64,000 nucleotides of DNA from Acanthopleura granulata (GCA_016165875.1 JABBOT010000033.1:186001-250000); one strand, 5' to 3'; shown: positions 1 to 12,224, counted from the first letter of the stretch. The notes: generated from the sequence alone by a model not told the origin. Made by a program: numbers and translations.

Positions 1-1012
1 ACGAAATTGAGTCATGTTTTCCAAAAAGCTGTTTACAAATTGTGCCAAATACCGCTTCAGACCATGACAAAAGATCGGAGTCTTTTGATATGTCATACCA
101 AGCGGATATCAAGATATCAGCTTTGAAATTGAAGTGGAGAATCCTTAGACAAGAGGCGTGGTTTTTAAACAAATAAGTGTAGTGACAAATCTGTTCTTCT
201 TCTCTTGCATTCAGCAAAGCTCTGACGAATCTGTTTCGACCAACTGTGATAGAAGTTTCACTGGATAGTAGGGTTGGTTTTGAAGCCGAGGTTAATACTG
301 TTGTGAAAAGACTAATGATGATTACACCTGGTATTAGGTATAGCCTAATACCTTCCTCTTCCGTCTTTTGTGTGTGTGTTTTTTTTAACTCTCCGATATC
401 TTACGTTTGATGATCCGGAAAATTCGCAATCGATTTATTATACAACAGATGCCAATGGTAATTTCCTTGATTGAATCTCTAACAAGTTTTAAACGCAGAT
501 TAACTACTGGATGAAACTCAGCCTGGCTCATGTACAGATGAGGTTTCCGTTCTTATTTTTTGTCTAGTGTTTTGTTTCTCAGTTATACATTTTCAAAGAA
601 ATCCCGACTTCTACACCAAATTCTTGTACTGAAATTCGGCTAATTCAACGTGTGGCGATATTATATGTAGGATTGAAAACGTTTGAGCTATGGGAAGCGG
701 CTGGTGGAGTGGGGGTGGGAAAGGGACATAGAGGGGGCACTCCTGTCCAGGTAATGTTTTACAAGCAAAATGATTTTCAAATATATGTACATAAGGAAGC
801 CTTTTAAAGCCATCACATCCCTTGGCGATTATTACGAACGATACTTCGGAGCGTTGAAACCATTAGGTTAACAGAACATTGTTTTGTTTCCTTATTAGAT
901 AAATGACTAATGACAGATAAGGCAGCTTATTTGTCAAATGCGTTTGTATTGTCTCTCTTCGGCCTCATCCTGAAACATTAGACGCACTTAAGTTATTACA
1001 GTTTTCTTTGCA
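1..1012. other. unannotated AT-rich sequence
   Basis: I see no gene, repeat copy or RNA here. The only notable point is a pyrimidine-rich tract ending in an AG just before position 1013, which looks like a splice acceptor for the repeat-borne coding remnant that follows. Confidence 0.4.
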
Positions 1013-1590
1013 GAGATCATCTCACTTAAAATCTCTTAAAACAAACAGAAAAACAGTATTTTCTTACGTCAATACTATTTCATCCGATATGTCGGACGTA
1101 AATAAAATGAAAAGTGCCTTCAGGCAAGACTGGGCCAACATTATACCGAAAGCTGATATCCTTGTAAAACACAGCTTGCAGCAAACAAGCACTTTGGAAA
1201 TAACGCGCGATGTAGTGAGAAGTAAACTCTAGTCGACGGCCAAACCCTTATTCACCTAAAATCTGTCTCTTTGTGGAATGTCCTAAAGATTGATGACCTA
1301 TTCGATAATAGTTGACAATGCTAATGCTCTATGTTACTCCGATCTCTTCCGGTCTACTGAGCACTCGATTGTTTTATCACTCAAACTAGAAACCCCTTCA
1401 CAGAAAAGATTAGTCATATCGCTTATAACGGCTAGGGAATGTCTGGTTAACTAATCGTGTATATAATAAACAAGACTCTTTGGTCTATGGCCGCCCTGTT
1501 GACTGGCGTTCGAAGAGCAGAGCAGAAGTTCCCTTTGAGAAACTTTTTGAGTCATGGTCTAAATGGTCAATATTTCAAGCACAGATGTCC
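1013..1590 (+). repeat. dispersed repeat R1, copy 1, with coding-like remnant
   Basis: This segment is similar over about 530 bases to the reverse complement of 12740-13270. The similarity holds at protein level: this copy has SSDMSDVNKMK and KADILVKH where the other has SNDISDFNVMK and KVDILIKY, and further on YSDLFRSTEH against CSDLFRSSEQ, then VDWRS against VYWRL. Reading these needs frame changes and crosses stops, for example TAAs after AKPLFT and CGMS. The first block follows an acceptor-like tttctttgcag. I read it as a decayed coding part of a mobile element or of a duplicated gene. I do not recognise the protein family. Confidence 0.55.
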
Positions 1591-1675
1591 GAAGCCCATA
1601 AACCTAAGGTACTTTAGATTACCTGGGGCTGTGTGAAGTTTACATGCATGCTTTTGTGTTAAATGGGAAACAGAT

Positions 1676-1966
1676 GTGATGGCTAGTCATTGGATGCTTG
1701 GTTTAATGCAGTTAATATTATGTCTTACTATTGAGCACACGCTTCGATTGTGTGTACCATTTGTAGGCCTACTGTTAGGACTTCCTGTTTCCCCTCTGAA
1801 ACATTGGGCAAAAGATTTGAAAGTTGGGCGTTCTTTCGACATAGGAGGTAAATTTAACCGGTTTTCTCAACGACGCAGGCCACGTTTTTGCGTTGTTGTT
1901 TTTTGTATCTCCAGCGATAACCATAACACAAAAGCAGTTTCTCTCACATACTCCGTTTTAAAATAG
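1676..1966 (+). other. 96-codon open frame, no recognised product
   Basis: An open frame of 96 codons without a recognised domain. Its N-terminal half is hydrophobic and its C-terminal half basic. There is no repeat partner in the window and no convincing splice or polyadenylation context. In AT-rich animal DNA a frame of this length is expected by chance, so this is only a placeholder. Confidence 0.1.
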
Positions 1967-2309
1967 CCTAGACCAGTTTTCTTTCTTTCTCAATACATTT
2001 TTGTCCAGTAAAGTTCCTTTTGAATACATCTGTTTTATTAAAAGCTGCATTCCTAATTCAGATTAGTCGACCGCAAGGAAGTCTGCCTTTAATGTGAGGA
2101 TTGTCCTGGGCTTCACATTTGCTTTTTTCTTTCTTTACATATACACCATAAAATCCGAAGACAGAAGTAATGTTTGATGAAGAAAGTCGCTATGGTACTT
2201 AAAGCTAGGACAACGAAGAATCGAGGAGAAATGGTTGATACTGGTATGTTAAGTATGTTGTATGACTTAAAAATAGGGGAAGTATGCTCAAGTCAGTGCG
2301 ATGTCGATA

Positions 2310-2412
2310 TGACCCTACCCGGTTTCCTTCGGCCATAATGCTGACCGTCGTCGTATAAGAGAATTTTCTTGAGTACAGTGAAAGGCATCAATCGAATAAA
2401 TATTCGTCAATA
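2310..2412 (+). mobile_element. SINE family 1, 3' fragment
   Basis: Matches the 3' end of the tRNA-derived SINE seen complete at 19111-19372: the ggtttcctt, cataatgctgaccgtcgtcg and tataag-then-ttcttgagtacagtg blocks in order, ending in an AATAAAT-like tail. The tRNA-like head is missing. Internal changes suggest an old insertion. Confidence 0.75.
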
Positions 2413-3800
2413 AGACTATCTTCAGTTATCGTCAGTTTCCAGGTGTCACCGCTCATCAGTGGAACAGTTTACACAGTCGGTGTTCAAATGGCTTATCGCG
2501 GGCGAGTGCGGATCCATGTTTGCATCTAGGTTTAAAGGAAGCCTGTGATAGAAAGCTGCTACCTTTGTGTCGCCTATCCTCTACCCGTAAACCTTGACCG
2601 CATCATGCATATACTCAGTAATGCCAACCCAGTGGTCATATAAAAGAGGAGTTTTATTGTAACTGTTCGTAACGGTGGCAAAAGACCACTGATGCATATA
2701 TTTTCTGTACTGGAACTCATATACTGTTGAAGAAAGGTTTCTAATGTCCAAGTACTGGCGTAAACAATAAAGTGGAATACCATCGATGTTATCGGCATCA
2801 AACACTAATCGAATCAACACGTAAATGAATTGAATTTGGGCGTTAGGGTGACATTCCACCGCTTTGAAACCTCTTCTGTCAGGGCCAGGGTCAGTAGAAC
2901 CTGTTGTTTCCAACCTCTGAGGGGACAGAACTGACCTAGTTTAGTTCAAGATCAGGTCAAGCAGAGGATAACATTGGTCGGGTTAGAAGTAATTAAATTC
3001 TTTGCTGCACCAAAACTCAGATTCAATATACACACCAGCGGTCAACTTAATGACTCTGGAATGATCCCCCAAATCATCATGTAAAAGGTGGACGATGCAG
3101 AAGGTCAAACGTCGTGTTGTTCAAATTGATTGTCTAGGGACAGTCCACTAATCACGCATTCAGTTACTAGTATATAACTTAATTCTGACGTCGACAGCGA
3201 AAAAATAATGACTAGCTGAATATGATATGCTTCAATTCGGCAATTTAGATCACGTAAGGAAGATGTATATCATACAGTAAGGATGGTTACTAGGCTGTTA
3301 CCGCCAGAAATCTTGTCATTGACATTTTGTTTAATTTTCTTGGGGTATATGTGGATTTACAAATATTTGAATGAAATGAGTCCGTTTCAGGTTATCATTT
3401 TGATCTAGGTTCAGGTTTTGAGTAGGAACTGAAGGATGGCAAGTCAACCAAGAAAACTACCGATAGATCCAAGAACATTTCAAAAAGTGAAACCATAGAC
3501 GAAAGGACTTGCAAATCATGCTATTTTATTATTTGTTACAAAACAAATCACTACAATTTCCTGAAAAAATCGTTCGACACACCTATGCAGCATTTCGGGG
3601 ATAGATCAGTTCATGAGTTAACCATGTAGCGAATAGGCCAATGAATGTATCACTTGGTAAACGATAGAAGAATCGGTAAGTTAGTTGTTCAGTCTGCCGA
3701 TTTATCATTTATTTATCTTGCAACGCTACTTATACCGTACAATAAAATAAGATATGAATTTGACGTAATGAAAAAACATTATTTACATTTCATTTTGAGT
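2413..3800. other. no recognised feature
   Basis: Contains two overlapping minus-strand open frames (2574-2913) of about 75 and 110 codons with no recognisable motif. A part of their frame reads plausibly as protein (for example DPGPDRRGFKAVE), but there is no second copy or splice context to support a gene. Otherwise AT-rich sequence with nothing I can name. Confidence 0.3.
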
Positions 3801-4252
3801 TTAAAAAAGTATGCTATTATTGCAGTAATTTTGTAACTTTTTAAAGTACAGCACAGCCAGGTCATAGTCGAATATCGTGCTGCCATCGTCGCCAAACCAT
3901 ACCGCAATGGTCCGGCCATAATACGCGGACCCTGATCCACCTCCTCCTGCTATCGTCACGCGATTTTGGCCCACCATGGTCCTGTCATGGGCATACAATC
4001 CCGCCATACTGATCAGAAATTACCAACTTCCTGTGGCTTGTTACGAACCTATTTACGACAAATCCATTCTGCCGTCATGTAATGGGGAGACGTATTTCTT
4101 ATGCTCAGCAATTTCTCGCGGAATTCTAACCTATCCTGTAGCGTCGGTGTTTGTAGCATAGTAGTGGGGACTTCACATGAATCTTGCATACAATCGAGCA
4201 CATATAATACAGTGTGCTGGGGACATACAGGTGACTGAAGCTGTGACAACAA
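3801..4252 (-). other. possible coding remnant on minus strand
   Basis: Two consecutive minus-strand open stretches have a GC content and residue mix unlike their surroundings. The upstream one ends in a charged helix-like segment (LQDRLEFREKLLSIRN). The downstream one is glycine-rich (NRVTIAGGGGSGSAYYGRT) followed by FGDDGSTIFDYDLAVLYFKK. A tttctgatcag acceptor-like site lies between them, but the phase of the obvious donor does not fit it. I do not recognise a family. It may be a decayed exon pair or chance. Confidence 0.25.
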
Positions 4253-4449
4253 CAGTCTGCAGACATCAGATCTAAACAGCTACATTGTTGAAGGCTTTCA
4301 ACGCTGACTTTGTACAGAGTATGTAGGCACAGTCTGAAACTCGACGTCTTTTTAGTGCTGAAAAATACCTACGTAGCTATAGAACTGCACTGTATATGTA
4401 TATGTGACAGGCACAGTTAAGGTACATATTTGTATACGTATTTGTCTTC

Positions 4450-4605
4450 AGTGTCATCATATGGTGATCATCCACCCACGATGGTACCATGATGGTTTCA
4501 CGATACACACATCCTGATGGGATCATACAGCCATGATGTACAGACAATTAATCACCATCCGATCATGGTGGTTCCACCATGCGCGGACCATGCAGTCAGG
4601 ATGGG
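4450..4605. repeat. CATGATGG-like palindromic low-complexity tract
   Basis: Degenerate repeats of ATGATGG/CCATCAT in both orientations, including a near-perfect palindrome at 4565-4580 (7-base arms ATGGTGG and CCACCAT around TT). Function unknown. Confidence 0.5.
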
Positions 4606-5780
4606 CGTAACATTACCAGTTAGGATCCGGCTGTACAGTAGTTGGCAAAATCCCAAATATCCATGTACCTATGGCTTTTAGAAAAAAGTTACACGGTATA
4701 TGTGTCACTAATACTCTGCACAGTCATGTGAATCAAATATCGGATAGAACAAGCCATTGTGGGCTCTATTCCCACCAGTGTGGTATTTTGTTCCTTACAT
4801 TGTATGCCAAAATGATTAAAAAATCCCAAAGTCTATTCCAAATTGAAAAGATTATTAAAGGTTCCACAAGACGTTCTTCAATCCTTATCATTTTGAATCA
4901 AATGATTTATTTAACCAACAAGCCGAACATATTTTCCTTTGTCTATTTCAAAGGCTCTCTCAACCACATGTACGTCCTCTCCTCTTTCATGTGCTGTTTT
5001 CAAATGATATCGTAAACACACCTCACTGCAGGCATCGATTCCATTCGTAGTGTAACCACGGAAACCTAAACTAGATTGAACGTCACGCACGAGAAATGTT
5101 GTTCAGTGCTTCCTCCCAAGAAGCAAGCTTAATTGGATCAATGAATTAATTTTTTTTTGCATGCACTGCTCTGGATTTCTTCTTGCTAACAACACAGTGC
5201 GACCTTAAAATTAAATCTTCAGAAAATTACGCAAATATTGACTTCAGAGAAAACATTCGTTAATTTGGACAGAAGGTTAAAGATTTTACCCATCCAGGAG
5301 ACAACCACAGTAAGGTCAAAATGACAACATTTTTTTCTGAATAAACTGGTTTAATACGAAACAGTTTTTAACATAATTGGCAAAGGGTTGTGTTTTTCAC
5401 AAGTGCGAAACGCCCCTCGGTGCACCGACATCATCGCTGCCAGCCGTGGTATTGAAGTTTTCTCTGCCTGCTATGCTGCCAGTCAGAGCCAAAGCCGGAT
5501 CTCTAGCATACCAGAAACACGCTGTATCGAAAATCACAGGCAAACCTTGCGCACTCAGCTATTTAGGGTCTTTGTGTGAAGGATGACCCCGTGAGACTAT
5601 TCTTATTGCTAAACTGATTTGGGATCGATCAATACTACTTACCTACAGACGACAGCCGCAATCGTTCATCCAACCGTGCCTTCCAAGTTTACTTATCAGC
5701 GCAATAATGCTACACTACGGAACACAGTATGGTTACTGCATGACATAACTTCGAGACTTCTGGTAGTCAAAGCATCCATT
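4606..5780. other. no recognised feature
   Basis: AT-rich with a 114-codon plus-strand frame (4671-5015) and two overlapping ~65-codon frames (5377-5586). None shows a recognisable domain, a repeat partner or splice context. Confidence 0.3.
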
Positions 5781-5865
5781 GTCTTCCCACCATAATGCTG
5801 GCCGCCGTCCTACAAGTGAAAGACACCATTCAAAGAAATAAACAAAGAAATAAATACATAAAAAC
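5781..5865 (+). mobile_element. SINE family 1, 3' fragment
   Basis: Carries cccaccataatgctggccgc and the following tataagtg-like block, then jumps to the terminal caccattcaaa and an AAATA-rich tail. The segment between, ATATTCTTGAGTACGG, is deleted. Confidence 0.75.
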
Positions 5866-6059
5866 ATCAGAAATATTCCAGTGATAAATTTTATGATTGT
5901 TAGATTTGGGGAATTTGACTGGATATTATTTTATTGATTAGCCCCCCAGCCCTGTCATTTGGGATACTACGCTTAATATATAGAATATACAAAGCCCAGT
6001 GCAATAGCTGCTCTACACAATTCGTATTACATGGACCCAATCATATTTCAGGGCGGCGA

Positions 6060-6214
6060 GCCATGATTGGGTGGGTAAAGGTGCTTGCATTTCAATCGAG
6101 ACAAGCGAGGCATGTGTTCAAACCTGATCATGGACGGGGATTAATGGGTGCCTTCGATAGCAAGGCATATGTTCAAACCCGATCATGGACGGGGATTATT
6201 GGGTGCCTTCGATA
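6060..6214 (+). repeat. 55-bp tandem duplication, with a third weaker unit
   Basis: Two units beginning gttcaaac at 6116 and 6171 share GATCATGGACGGGGATTA and GGGTGCCTTCGATA. A more diverged unit with gattgggtgggtaaaggtgc precedes them. GTTCAAACC resembles a pol III B box, so the unit may derive from a tRNA-like repeat, but I cannot show an A box. Confidence 0.65.
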
Positions 6215-6440
6215 CCGGGGTCTTCGTGACAGTCAGACGTCGACGACGCCCGTGTAACCGTTATCGCAATCTGTCGTTCCTTGAAGGGCACTTGTCAACC
6301 ACAAACACGTTGTAAGCCTACTCTGTAGATTTGTGTACGTCACATAAGCAAAAGTACATGTACGTCTGTAACTTACCAATTTTTGGTAGTTTATCGCATG
6401 CAATTCCATTTCCAAAACTCTCAGCTCTCTCTTCTTTTAT

Positions 6441-6535
6441 GCGGGGTCCTCCTTGACTCAGTTGGTTAGCACTCTAGCGCAACGTCATGAACCAGAAGTG
6501 ACCCGTGGTGCATGAACAATGCTGTCATTCTGCAA
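6441..6535 (+). mobile_element. SINE family 1, 5' (tRNA-like) fragment
   Basis: Contains the SINE head: tcct followed by ctcagttggttagcactcta, then gcgcaacgtcatga. This corresponds to the A-box region of the full copy at 19111. The remainder of the element is not recognisable. Confidence 0.65.
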
Positions 6536-7429
6536 GCCCGGGCTTTCGTGCAGTTGTAACTTTCTTTTCCTTATCCATATGTACATGCATTGTCAGACTA
6601 AGAATCGAAATTTTACTTCTCTCACAAATAAGACAATTTACTAACAAACTTCCACATTTGATAAATCCTTCAGTATGGAAATAACTAACAAGAGAAATTA
6701 AAGGAAAAGTTGAACAATGATACGACTCAGTCCCAGTTTTCTGCGACTTGCCCGGGACCGACCACCCTTGTCAAACTTACGAGTGTTTCGAATATGTAAT
6801 ATCATGACGACTTAACCGATTTCCCAATTCCTAGACTTCCTAGAACAAGCACAAGTCCAGACATAAACATCCGCTATCTCTGAATATCTATTCTCTGACA
6901 GTCACAAATGTCGCCGGCTGATTCTATAGAGCACACTGGGGTCGTAAAAGTAACGTAAATGGATTAAATTAAGTCTAATGGCATGGAACGTTGTCGAATT
7001 CAGCTTTCTTTTATTAGACACGTGTTCACAGCTTCATGAATTATAGGTTCCAGACAAGTCGTGTTTTGCTTGCATTTATTATGTGGTAGAAATCTCAAAT
7101 ATCCTTGAAGATGAATTATTATAACTTTAGGTCAAAATGGCGACAATTGGGGGCTTATTGTTTTGTTTTTTGCTTCTTGCACAAGGGTCAGTCTTCCTAC
7201 CTTTGTTTTAGTTGCGGTCTAAACTGCGACGTCTCAGTTTTAATGACCTGATGTAAATTTAAAAAAGACCTACAAGTCATATTCCCCTCATTTATCTTTA
7301 AATCGAGACTGAAAAGTATATTTTGACAACATAAATAATGACTTTGTTCTTGTGAAGGTTATTTGCCCAATTGCTTTACTAAAAATGATGACACGACCTC
7401 ACAGCATTTAATGTAATTCAGTTGGTCAT

Positions 7430-7760
7430 TCTGTTATTGTGGACGTATGTTGAATGTGATGACAACAGAACATTTCGAGTAATTCTAGACCAGTGACATC
7501 TAGTTTATTGCATTTAACATCACTGTATTTTTTACCTAATTCTGCTTAAGCCGTGGTTCTAGGAGAGTGTAAGTTCTTACTTCGGAAATATGCACATGAA
7601 CAGTTAAAATAAAACCCTAACTCGGGTAAATTGACAGGAGGCCAGATTTCACCGGTAAAGTCTGATCATTTTCCAGCTACCATATTGCCATTGCTGCTCT
7701 GTTTTTTCCTCTCTCTATGCTGTAGTCTTATATGTTACTGTATCTGCATACTGTAGGCAT
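7430..7760 (+). repeat. dispersed repeat R2, copy 1
   Basis: Shares a series of blocks in order with 10795-11140: aatgtgatgacaacag, gagtaattctagaccagtga, tttattgcat, gcttaagcc, then aataaaaccctaa, ggtaaattgacag and ttcaccggtaaagt. No coding potential or terminal structure is evident. Confidence 0.65.
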
Positions 7761-8258
7761 ACGGCCGCATTATTTACATACATTTTTGTGAAATATTTTT
7801 ATTTATTTATTTATATGATATATATGGGATAAAACAAGATGCTTGGGGTTTTCATTAAGCCAGTATTACTGAACATATATTATTAATCAGAAAGATGCAA
7901 ATCCTTGCAAGTATTGTTGAATGCAAAGAAAAGTAAGTTTAGTTGAACAGGAATAAATTAACTTGTGGGGAACTTGCCACTAATGTGGCTACGGGATAAT
8001 AATTGAAATTTTCAAATCGAATTGACCACTTCAAGTGCATTACATGTACTAACAGTCCAAAAATCGACAAAGCCTGCAAGATGCTAGTACAAAAATCGTT
8101 TGCTGTCAGAAAACTTCCACTTGACACAGAGGAAGTTAGGTCAAGGGCGTTAATTTTAATGACATTTTCTGATGTGGCAACCATATTTTACACTCTGTTG
8201 TCCAAAAACCAAATTCATGGGATTAAGCCTTCAACTGTATCACGGACCATTTGATCCA

Positions 8259-8282
8259 TAACCCTAACCCTAACCCTAACCC
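8259..8282 (+). repeat. interstitial telomere-type repeat (TAACCC)4
   Basis: Four perfect copies of the complement of TTAGGG, the usual animal telomere repeat, surrounded by non-telomeric sequence on both sides. Confidence 0.85.
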
Positions 8283-9652
8283 ATGCTTACTACATACGAA
8301 CCAGGTCTTATTAATATTCTGATCTGGTAGTCAGGGCATCCATTATTTTCAAACTAAACAAATGCTCACTAAAGTAATAAAAACATTCCTTCGTATTTGT
8401 ATACAGCAATCTCGTTACTGGGGCATATCATTTCATCAAAGTAGACAGACGATGTGTAAATCTACAAGTTCTCTTCCTCATGGATTCGTACTGTGGTGTT
8501 TGCTGACAGAGCACAGGTATATAAACAAACGAATATCGATACAATTAAATCAACATTAAAAAAAAACAGGGTATAAACGTCTACAGGAAAATGAATCACT
8601 GTGACCTGTCATCAATTGCAGTAGTCTTTTTTACAATTAAAATTACTGTCTGTCAACAACCCAGATCCCAGGGGATCTAAACAATGTAGTTGCTCCTGTT
8701 CAGCTGTCACTGGTTTTGGCATTTAGCAGCAAAAGTTTCTTGCTTTCACCAGCTGCCTTTCATACAACACACCTGCATTTCATAGGCAACGGGGGCCAGT
8801 AGATTTTTCAAGATGGTTATTAAAATTGAACCGTCCATTCTTATGATAGTATAAGTTTTTAAAATGTACAATTGTATCTTCCAGGAAGATGTTAACTGTA
8901 CCATATGAGTGCCACTGGACTTGATAACAAATGCCCCAGATAGCGTCTTTTGGGCTAAAGCTTAAATTATTGGAGGCTGTTGGAATTCTTACACATGAAA
9001 CGCACCGCTTGAACGCAGCTAGTCTTGTACTATGCACAAGCATTTCAGTAAGACCATTCGTCTTCTATCTATATGTTGTGCATATTTCAGCGCCAAACGT
9101 GGGAAGTTTACTCATTGACTTTGCCAGAGGTGGTTTTTCTCAACCCACAATATAAGCCGCCAAATACTTGCGTATCACGTTAAACAGTGATGGAATAAAC
9201 AATGGGAGCCTCTCACGGGCTACACAAAAGGGTCCAAATCGCAGAGAAACACAGCGTTTTCTGCTGTTACGCTGCAGTGTTTGTGTACTACCTAAGTGCT
9301 CTCTGAGCACACATGCACCTAGAAGTGTGATGTAATGTATGAAAAATCAAAAGGGCTCACGACTTTGTAACCCTTTATTACAGGTGGGAAGCAGATTTAC
9401 GAGTTTCCCATGGCAGAATTTGCTATCACATTCCAAAGGATAAAGCATTGAGGAAAAGCAATGGTGTCACTGCATGTCCTCTCTTAAACTGTTAAAATTC
9501 CTTCTCGTTAAATTCCTTGTAACCTTCAGTAATTTCGACCAATATCTAAGTTCCTTTATGCAATTTCCTGGAGAAAATCAGAGTTTTATGCATATGTCGT
9601 CATAAAACATTTTGTTGGTATACCAGCATCCTTGGGTGACAGCAGAAAACGA
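8283..9652. other. no recognised feature
   Basis: AT-rich sequence with several open frames under 90 codons on both strands (8780-9155). Around 8600-8720 a few words (cagctgtcactggtttt) recall repeat R2, too weak to annotate as a copy. Confidence 0.3.
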
Positions 9653-9712
9653 CGAGCTTGACCAGGAATGACTAAGCTTGACTAGGATTGACTAAGCTTG
9701 ACTAGGATTTGG
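9653..9712 (+). repeat. 20-bp tandem repeat, about 2.5 units
   Basis: Units of GACTAAGCTTGACTAGGATT. Two are nearly identical and are preceded by a diverged one. Confidence 0.75.
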
Positions 9713-9850
9713 ACATTTTGTGCAGGTCATAAAGCAGATTCTGCAGTTCCCACGTTTAAACGGATTCTACACAATTGCTATTCGATTCACGAATACACCA
9801 TAGAACCGCCCCTTGATGTTTGGTTGACTGCCTGTTGCTAGATAATGATT

Positions 9851-10075
9851 TTATTTATTTATTTCTTTATTTGATTGGTGTCTTACGCCGTAATCAAGAA
9901 TATTTCACTTATACGACGGCGGCCAGCATTATGGTGGGAGGAAACCAGGCATAGCCAGGGGGCATTCGCAAGTTGCTGGCAGACCATCCCACGTAAGGCC
10001 GGAGAGGAAGCCAGCGTGAGGTGAACCTGAACTCACAGTGACCGTACAGGTGGGAGGCTTCTGGGGACAATGATT
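9851..10075 (-). mobile_element. SINE family 1, long copy
   Basis: Read on the minus strand it holds the SINE body: the region after the A box, a B-box-like gtgagttcaggttcacctc, ggccttacgtgggatggtct, ggtttcctcccaccataatg, gccgccgtcgtataagtg, aatattcttga and a tail of AAATAAATAA at 9851. The first ~40 bases of the tRNA head are missing or degraded. Confidence 0.9.
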
Positions 10076-10617
10076 TGAAGATGATTGCCAGAAGTATCGT
10101 CCACAATTGAAATAATGCCTCGGGGATTAGCTTGGGATCCTAAAGGGCGTTTGTGGTGTAATTCACCGAAATCTGAGTTTGCTGCAGAAATCAATTTGAA
10201 CACTACTAAGCCAACCAAAGCAACCTCTTTTTCTCGGTTTGACCTGACCGTGACCTGACCTTGACCAAGCCTATGTCAGTTCACTTCCATTTGTATGTGA
10301 ATAATACTGGGTGTTATTTTTGGCTAATGTCTTCATCGGCTGGAATTAATTGCATTGTGTTGGACGAGATTCCGTACTGATCCTGACACTAATCCATGAG
10401 TTTTCCAGGCGAAAGATTGACATTCTAACACGCAATATTGAATTTATTTTTGTGTTGATTGGATTGGTGTTTGAGGCCTTTAGCTTTGAGGATGTTCGAT
10501 TTTAGGGATTAGTCTCTACTAAGTTACACTTCCTATTTCGTCAGCAAAGAGGGCTCCGTACATCTTCCCACAGCACTAATTCTTATCTTTCACCGAATAA
10601 GGCAATCTACGGATTGT

Positions 10618-10795
10618 GTAGGTTGTTACTGCTTAAACACATACATGAACTGAGGTAAACTGACTCGAGGCCAGGTTTCACTGGTAACGTGTGACCATTT
10701 GGCAGCTGTCACTGGTTTTACTCTATTTGCTGTGGTTTGCATAAACCGGGATTCTGCTTGTGAACTGAGCATTCCCGAGGCCTTGTCCCGTTGCA
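10618..10795 (+). repeat. dispersed repeat R2, partial copy 2
   Basis: Begins in the taaacacatacatgaac block. It continues through ggccaggtttcactggtaac, gtgtgaccatttggcagc and gtgaactgagcattcccgag, and abuts the next R2 copy, so the family is locally tandem. Confidence 0.6.
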
Positions 10796-11150
10796 TTCTT
10801 TTCATCTTATTGTGTATACATGTGTTAAATGTGATGACAACACAGCACTGAGTAATTCTGGACCAGTGACGTGTCATAAATTGCACGTAACATAGCTGTA
10901 GTTTTTTTTGCCTAATTATGCTTAGCCCACGTTTCTAGAGGGATGCAAGTTATTACGTCTTAAACACTAACATGAGCAGTTGGAATAAAACCCTAAGAAA
11001 GGTAAATTGACAACCGAAGTTCACCAGTAACGTGTGACCATTTGGCAACAATCGCACTGTCTTCGCTACTGTGGTTTTACTTTTTTATGTTGTAGTTTTT
11101 TATATCGTAAATGCACAGTAGTGAACTGGTAATGGGAGAGCATTGTCCCG
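10796..11150 (+). repeat. dispersed repeat R2, copy 3
   Basis: The most complete unit of R2: gtgttaaatgtgatgacaac, gagtaattctggaccagtga, then taaacactaacatgagcagt, ggtaaattgacaac, ttcaccagtaacgtgtgacc and finally gtgaactggtaatgggagag. It aligns end to end with 7430-7760. Confidence 0.65.
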
Positions 11151-11315
11151 TCAGAAGTATCACAAGCCATCATATCTATGTAAGAAGTGTGTGATTTCAC
11201 ACCCAAGACATTCGATTCCTTCTGCCTGTATACCTGTATCGCTTTCTTGAAGAAAGACAGTTGTATCTTTTTTTATTTGTTTTAAGGTCAGGTTAAGCCA
11301 AAAAAGAACAAACCG

Positions 11316-11660
11316 CTAAGTCATTTATATTGACTGATGTAAAAGGCTTCATCTATAAATACCTAAAATATTTGGAAATTCGTTACCAGCTAAGAGGAAA
11401 AGGACTTGGTCAGAAATGGCAATAAAGGAGACTTGACCTTAGCTGACAATTGCGTCTACGGTCTGAGGTCAAGGTTTACCGGTGGAGAATAGAAGAAAAC
11501 CAAAGCTTCGATTTCCCTCAACATGGGAGACTGAAGAGAAGCACAGTCCGTCTGGGTTCTATGAGTTGTTGGAGGGTGGAAAGTGTAACGAAGCATCCAC
11601 GACATCTGGGAACTGAATAAAATAATATAAAAGACTACAACACAGAGTGTAAAACTAGAG
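11316..11660 (+). repeat. dispersed repeat R3, unit A
   Basis: Directly repeated by 11765-12010. Shared blocks in order: tcatctataaata, a ggaaattcgttaccagctaa-like stretch, gggagactgaagagaag, gtccgtctgggttcta, and catccacgacatctgggaa. A 76-codon minus-strand frame crosses it but is not preserved in unit B. Confidence 0.6.
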
Positions 11661-11689
11661 AGTGATGACAGTGTGATAGTTGGCAAATG

Positions 11690-11775
11690 GTCACACGTTA
11701 CCGGTGAAATCCTGCCACTTGTCGATTTATCTCGTTAAGTGTTCAAGAAGTAAGGACTTACACTCCCCCTAGCCA
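11690..11775 (-). repeat. dispersed repeat R2, inverted fragment
   Basis: On the minus strand this reads gtggcaggatttcaccggta then acgtgtgaccatttgccaa, the core of R2, in opposite orientation to the three other copies. It separates the two R3 units. Confidence 0.6.
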
Positions 11776-12010
11776 TGAAAGTCATAACATTGATAGATGT
11801 ACAGGCGAATAAGCGTTCATCTATAAATATTAAAGATATCTAAAAATCTATTACGGGTTAAGAGCAGTGGAAACCCTAAGCTCCCATTTTCAACAATGTG
11901 AGCAGGAGACTGGAGAGAAGAACGGACCGCCAGGGTCCTAGAACTAGTTCTAGGGAAACTAAACATCCACGAAATCTGGGAAGTGAAGATAACACAGAGA
12001 GGAATTTAGT
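11776..12010 (+). repeat. dispersed repeat R3, unit B
   Basis: Second, shorter unit of R3: tcatctataaatattaaaga, tctattacgggttaagag, ggagactggagagaaga, gaccgccagggtcctaga and catccacgaaatctgggaag. Diverged from unit A by many substitutions and small gaps. Confidence 0.6.
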
Positions 12011-12224
12011 AATTAGGTTAGCCACTGACAATCAAATTGTTGTGACTTAAAACGGAAGTGTTCCCAATGAACGATATCACTCGGAGACGACCTGAAATGA
12101 AAAAAAAATGGAATTTGCAAAAATGAAGCTAAAAGACCATTAAAAACTGCCTCGGAAAATACAGATTTCTTAAAGATTTTTTGAAACCAAATCAAAAGCA
12201 GTCAAATGTTTGATTGTGCTGTGG

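Noticed and set aside
4671..5015. 114-codon plus-strand frame as a gene
   Set aside because: No recognised domain, repeat partner or expression signal.
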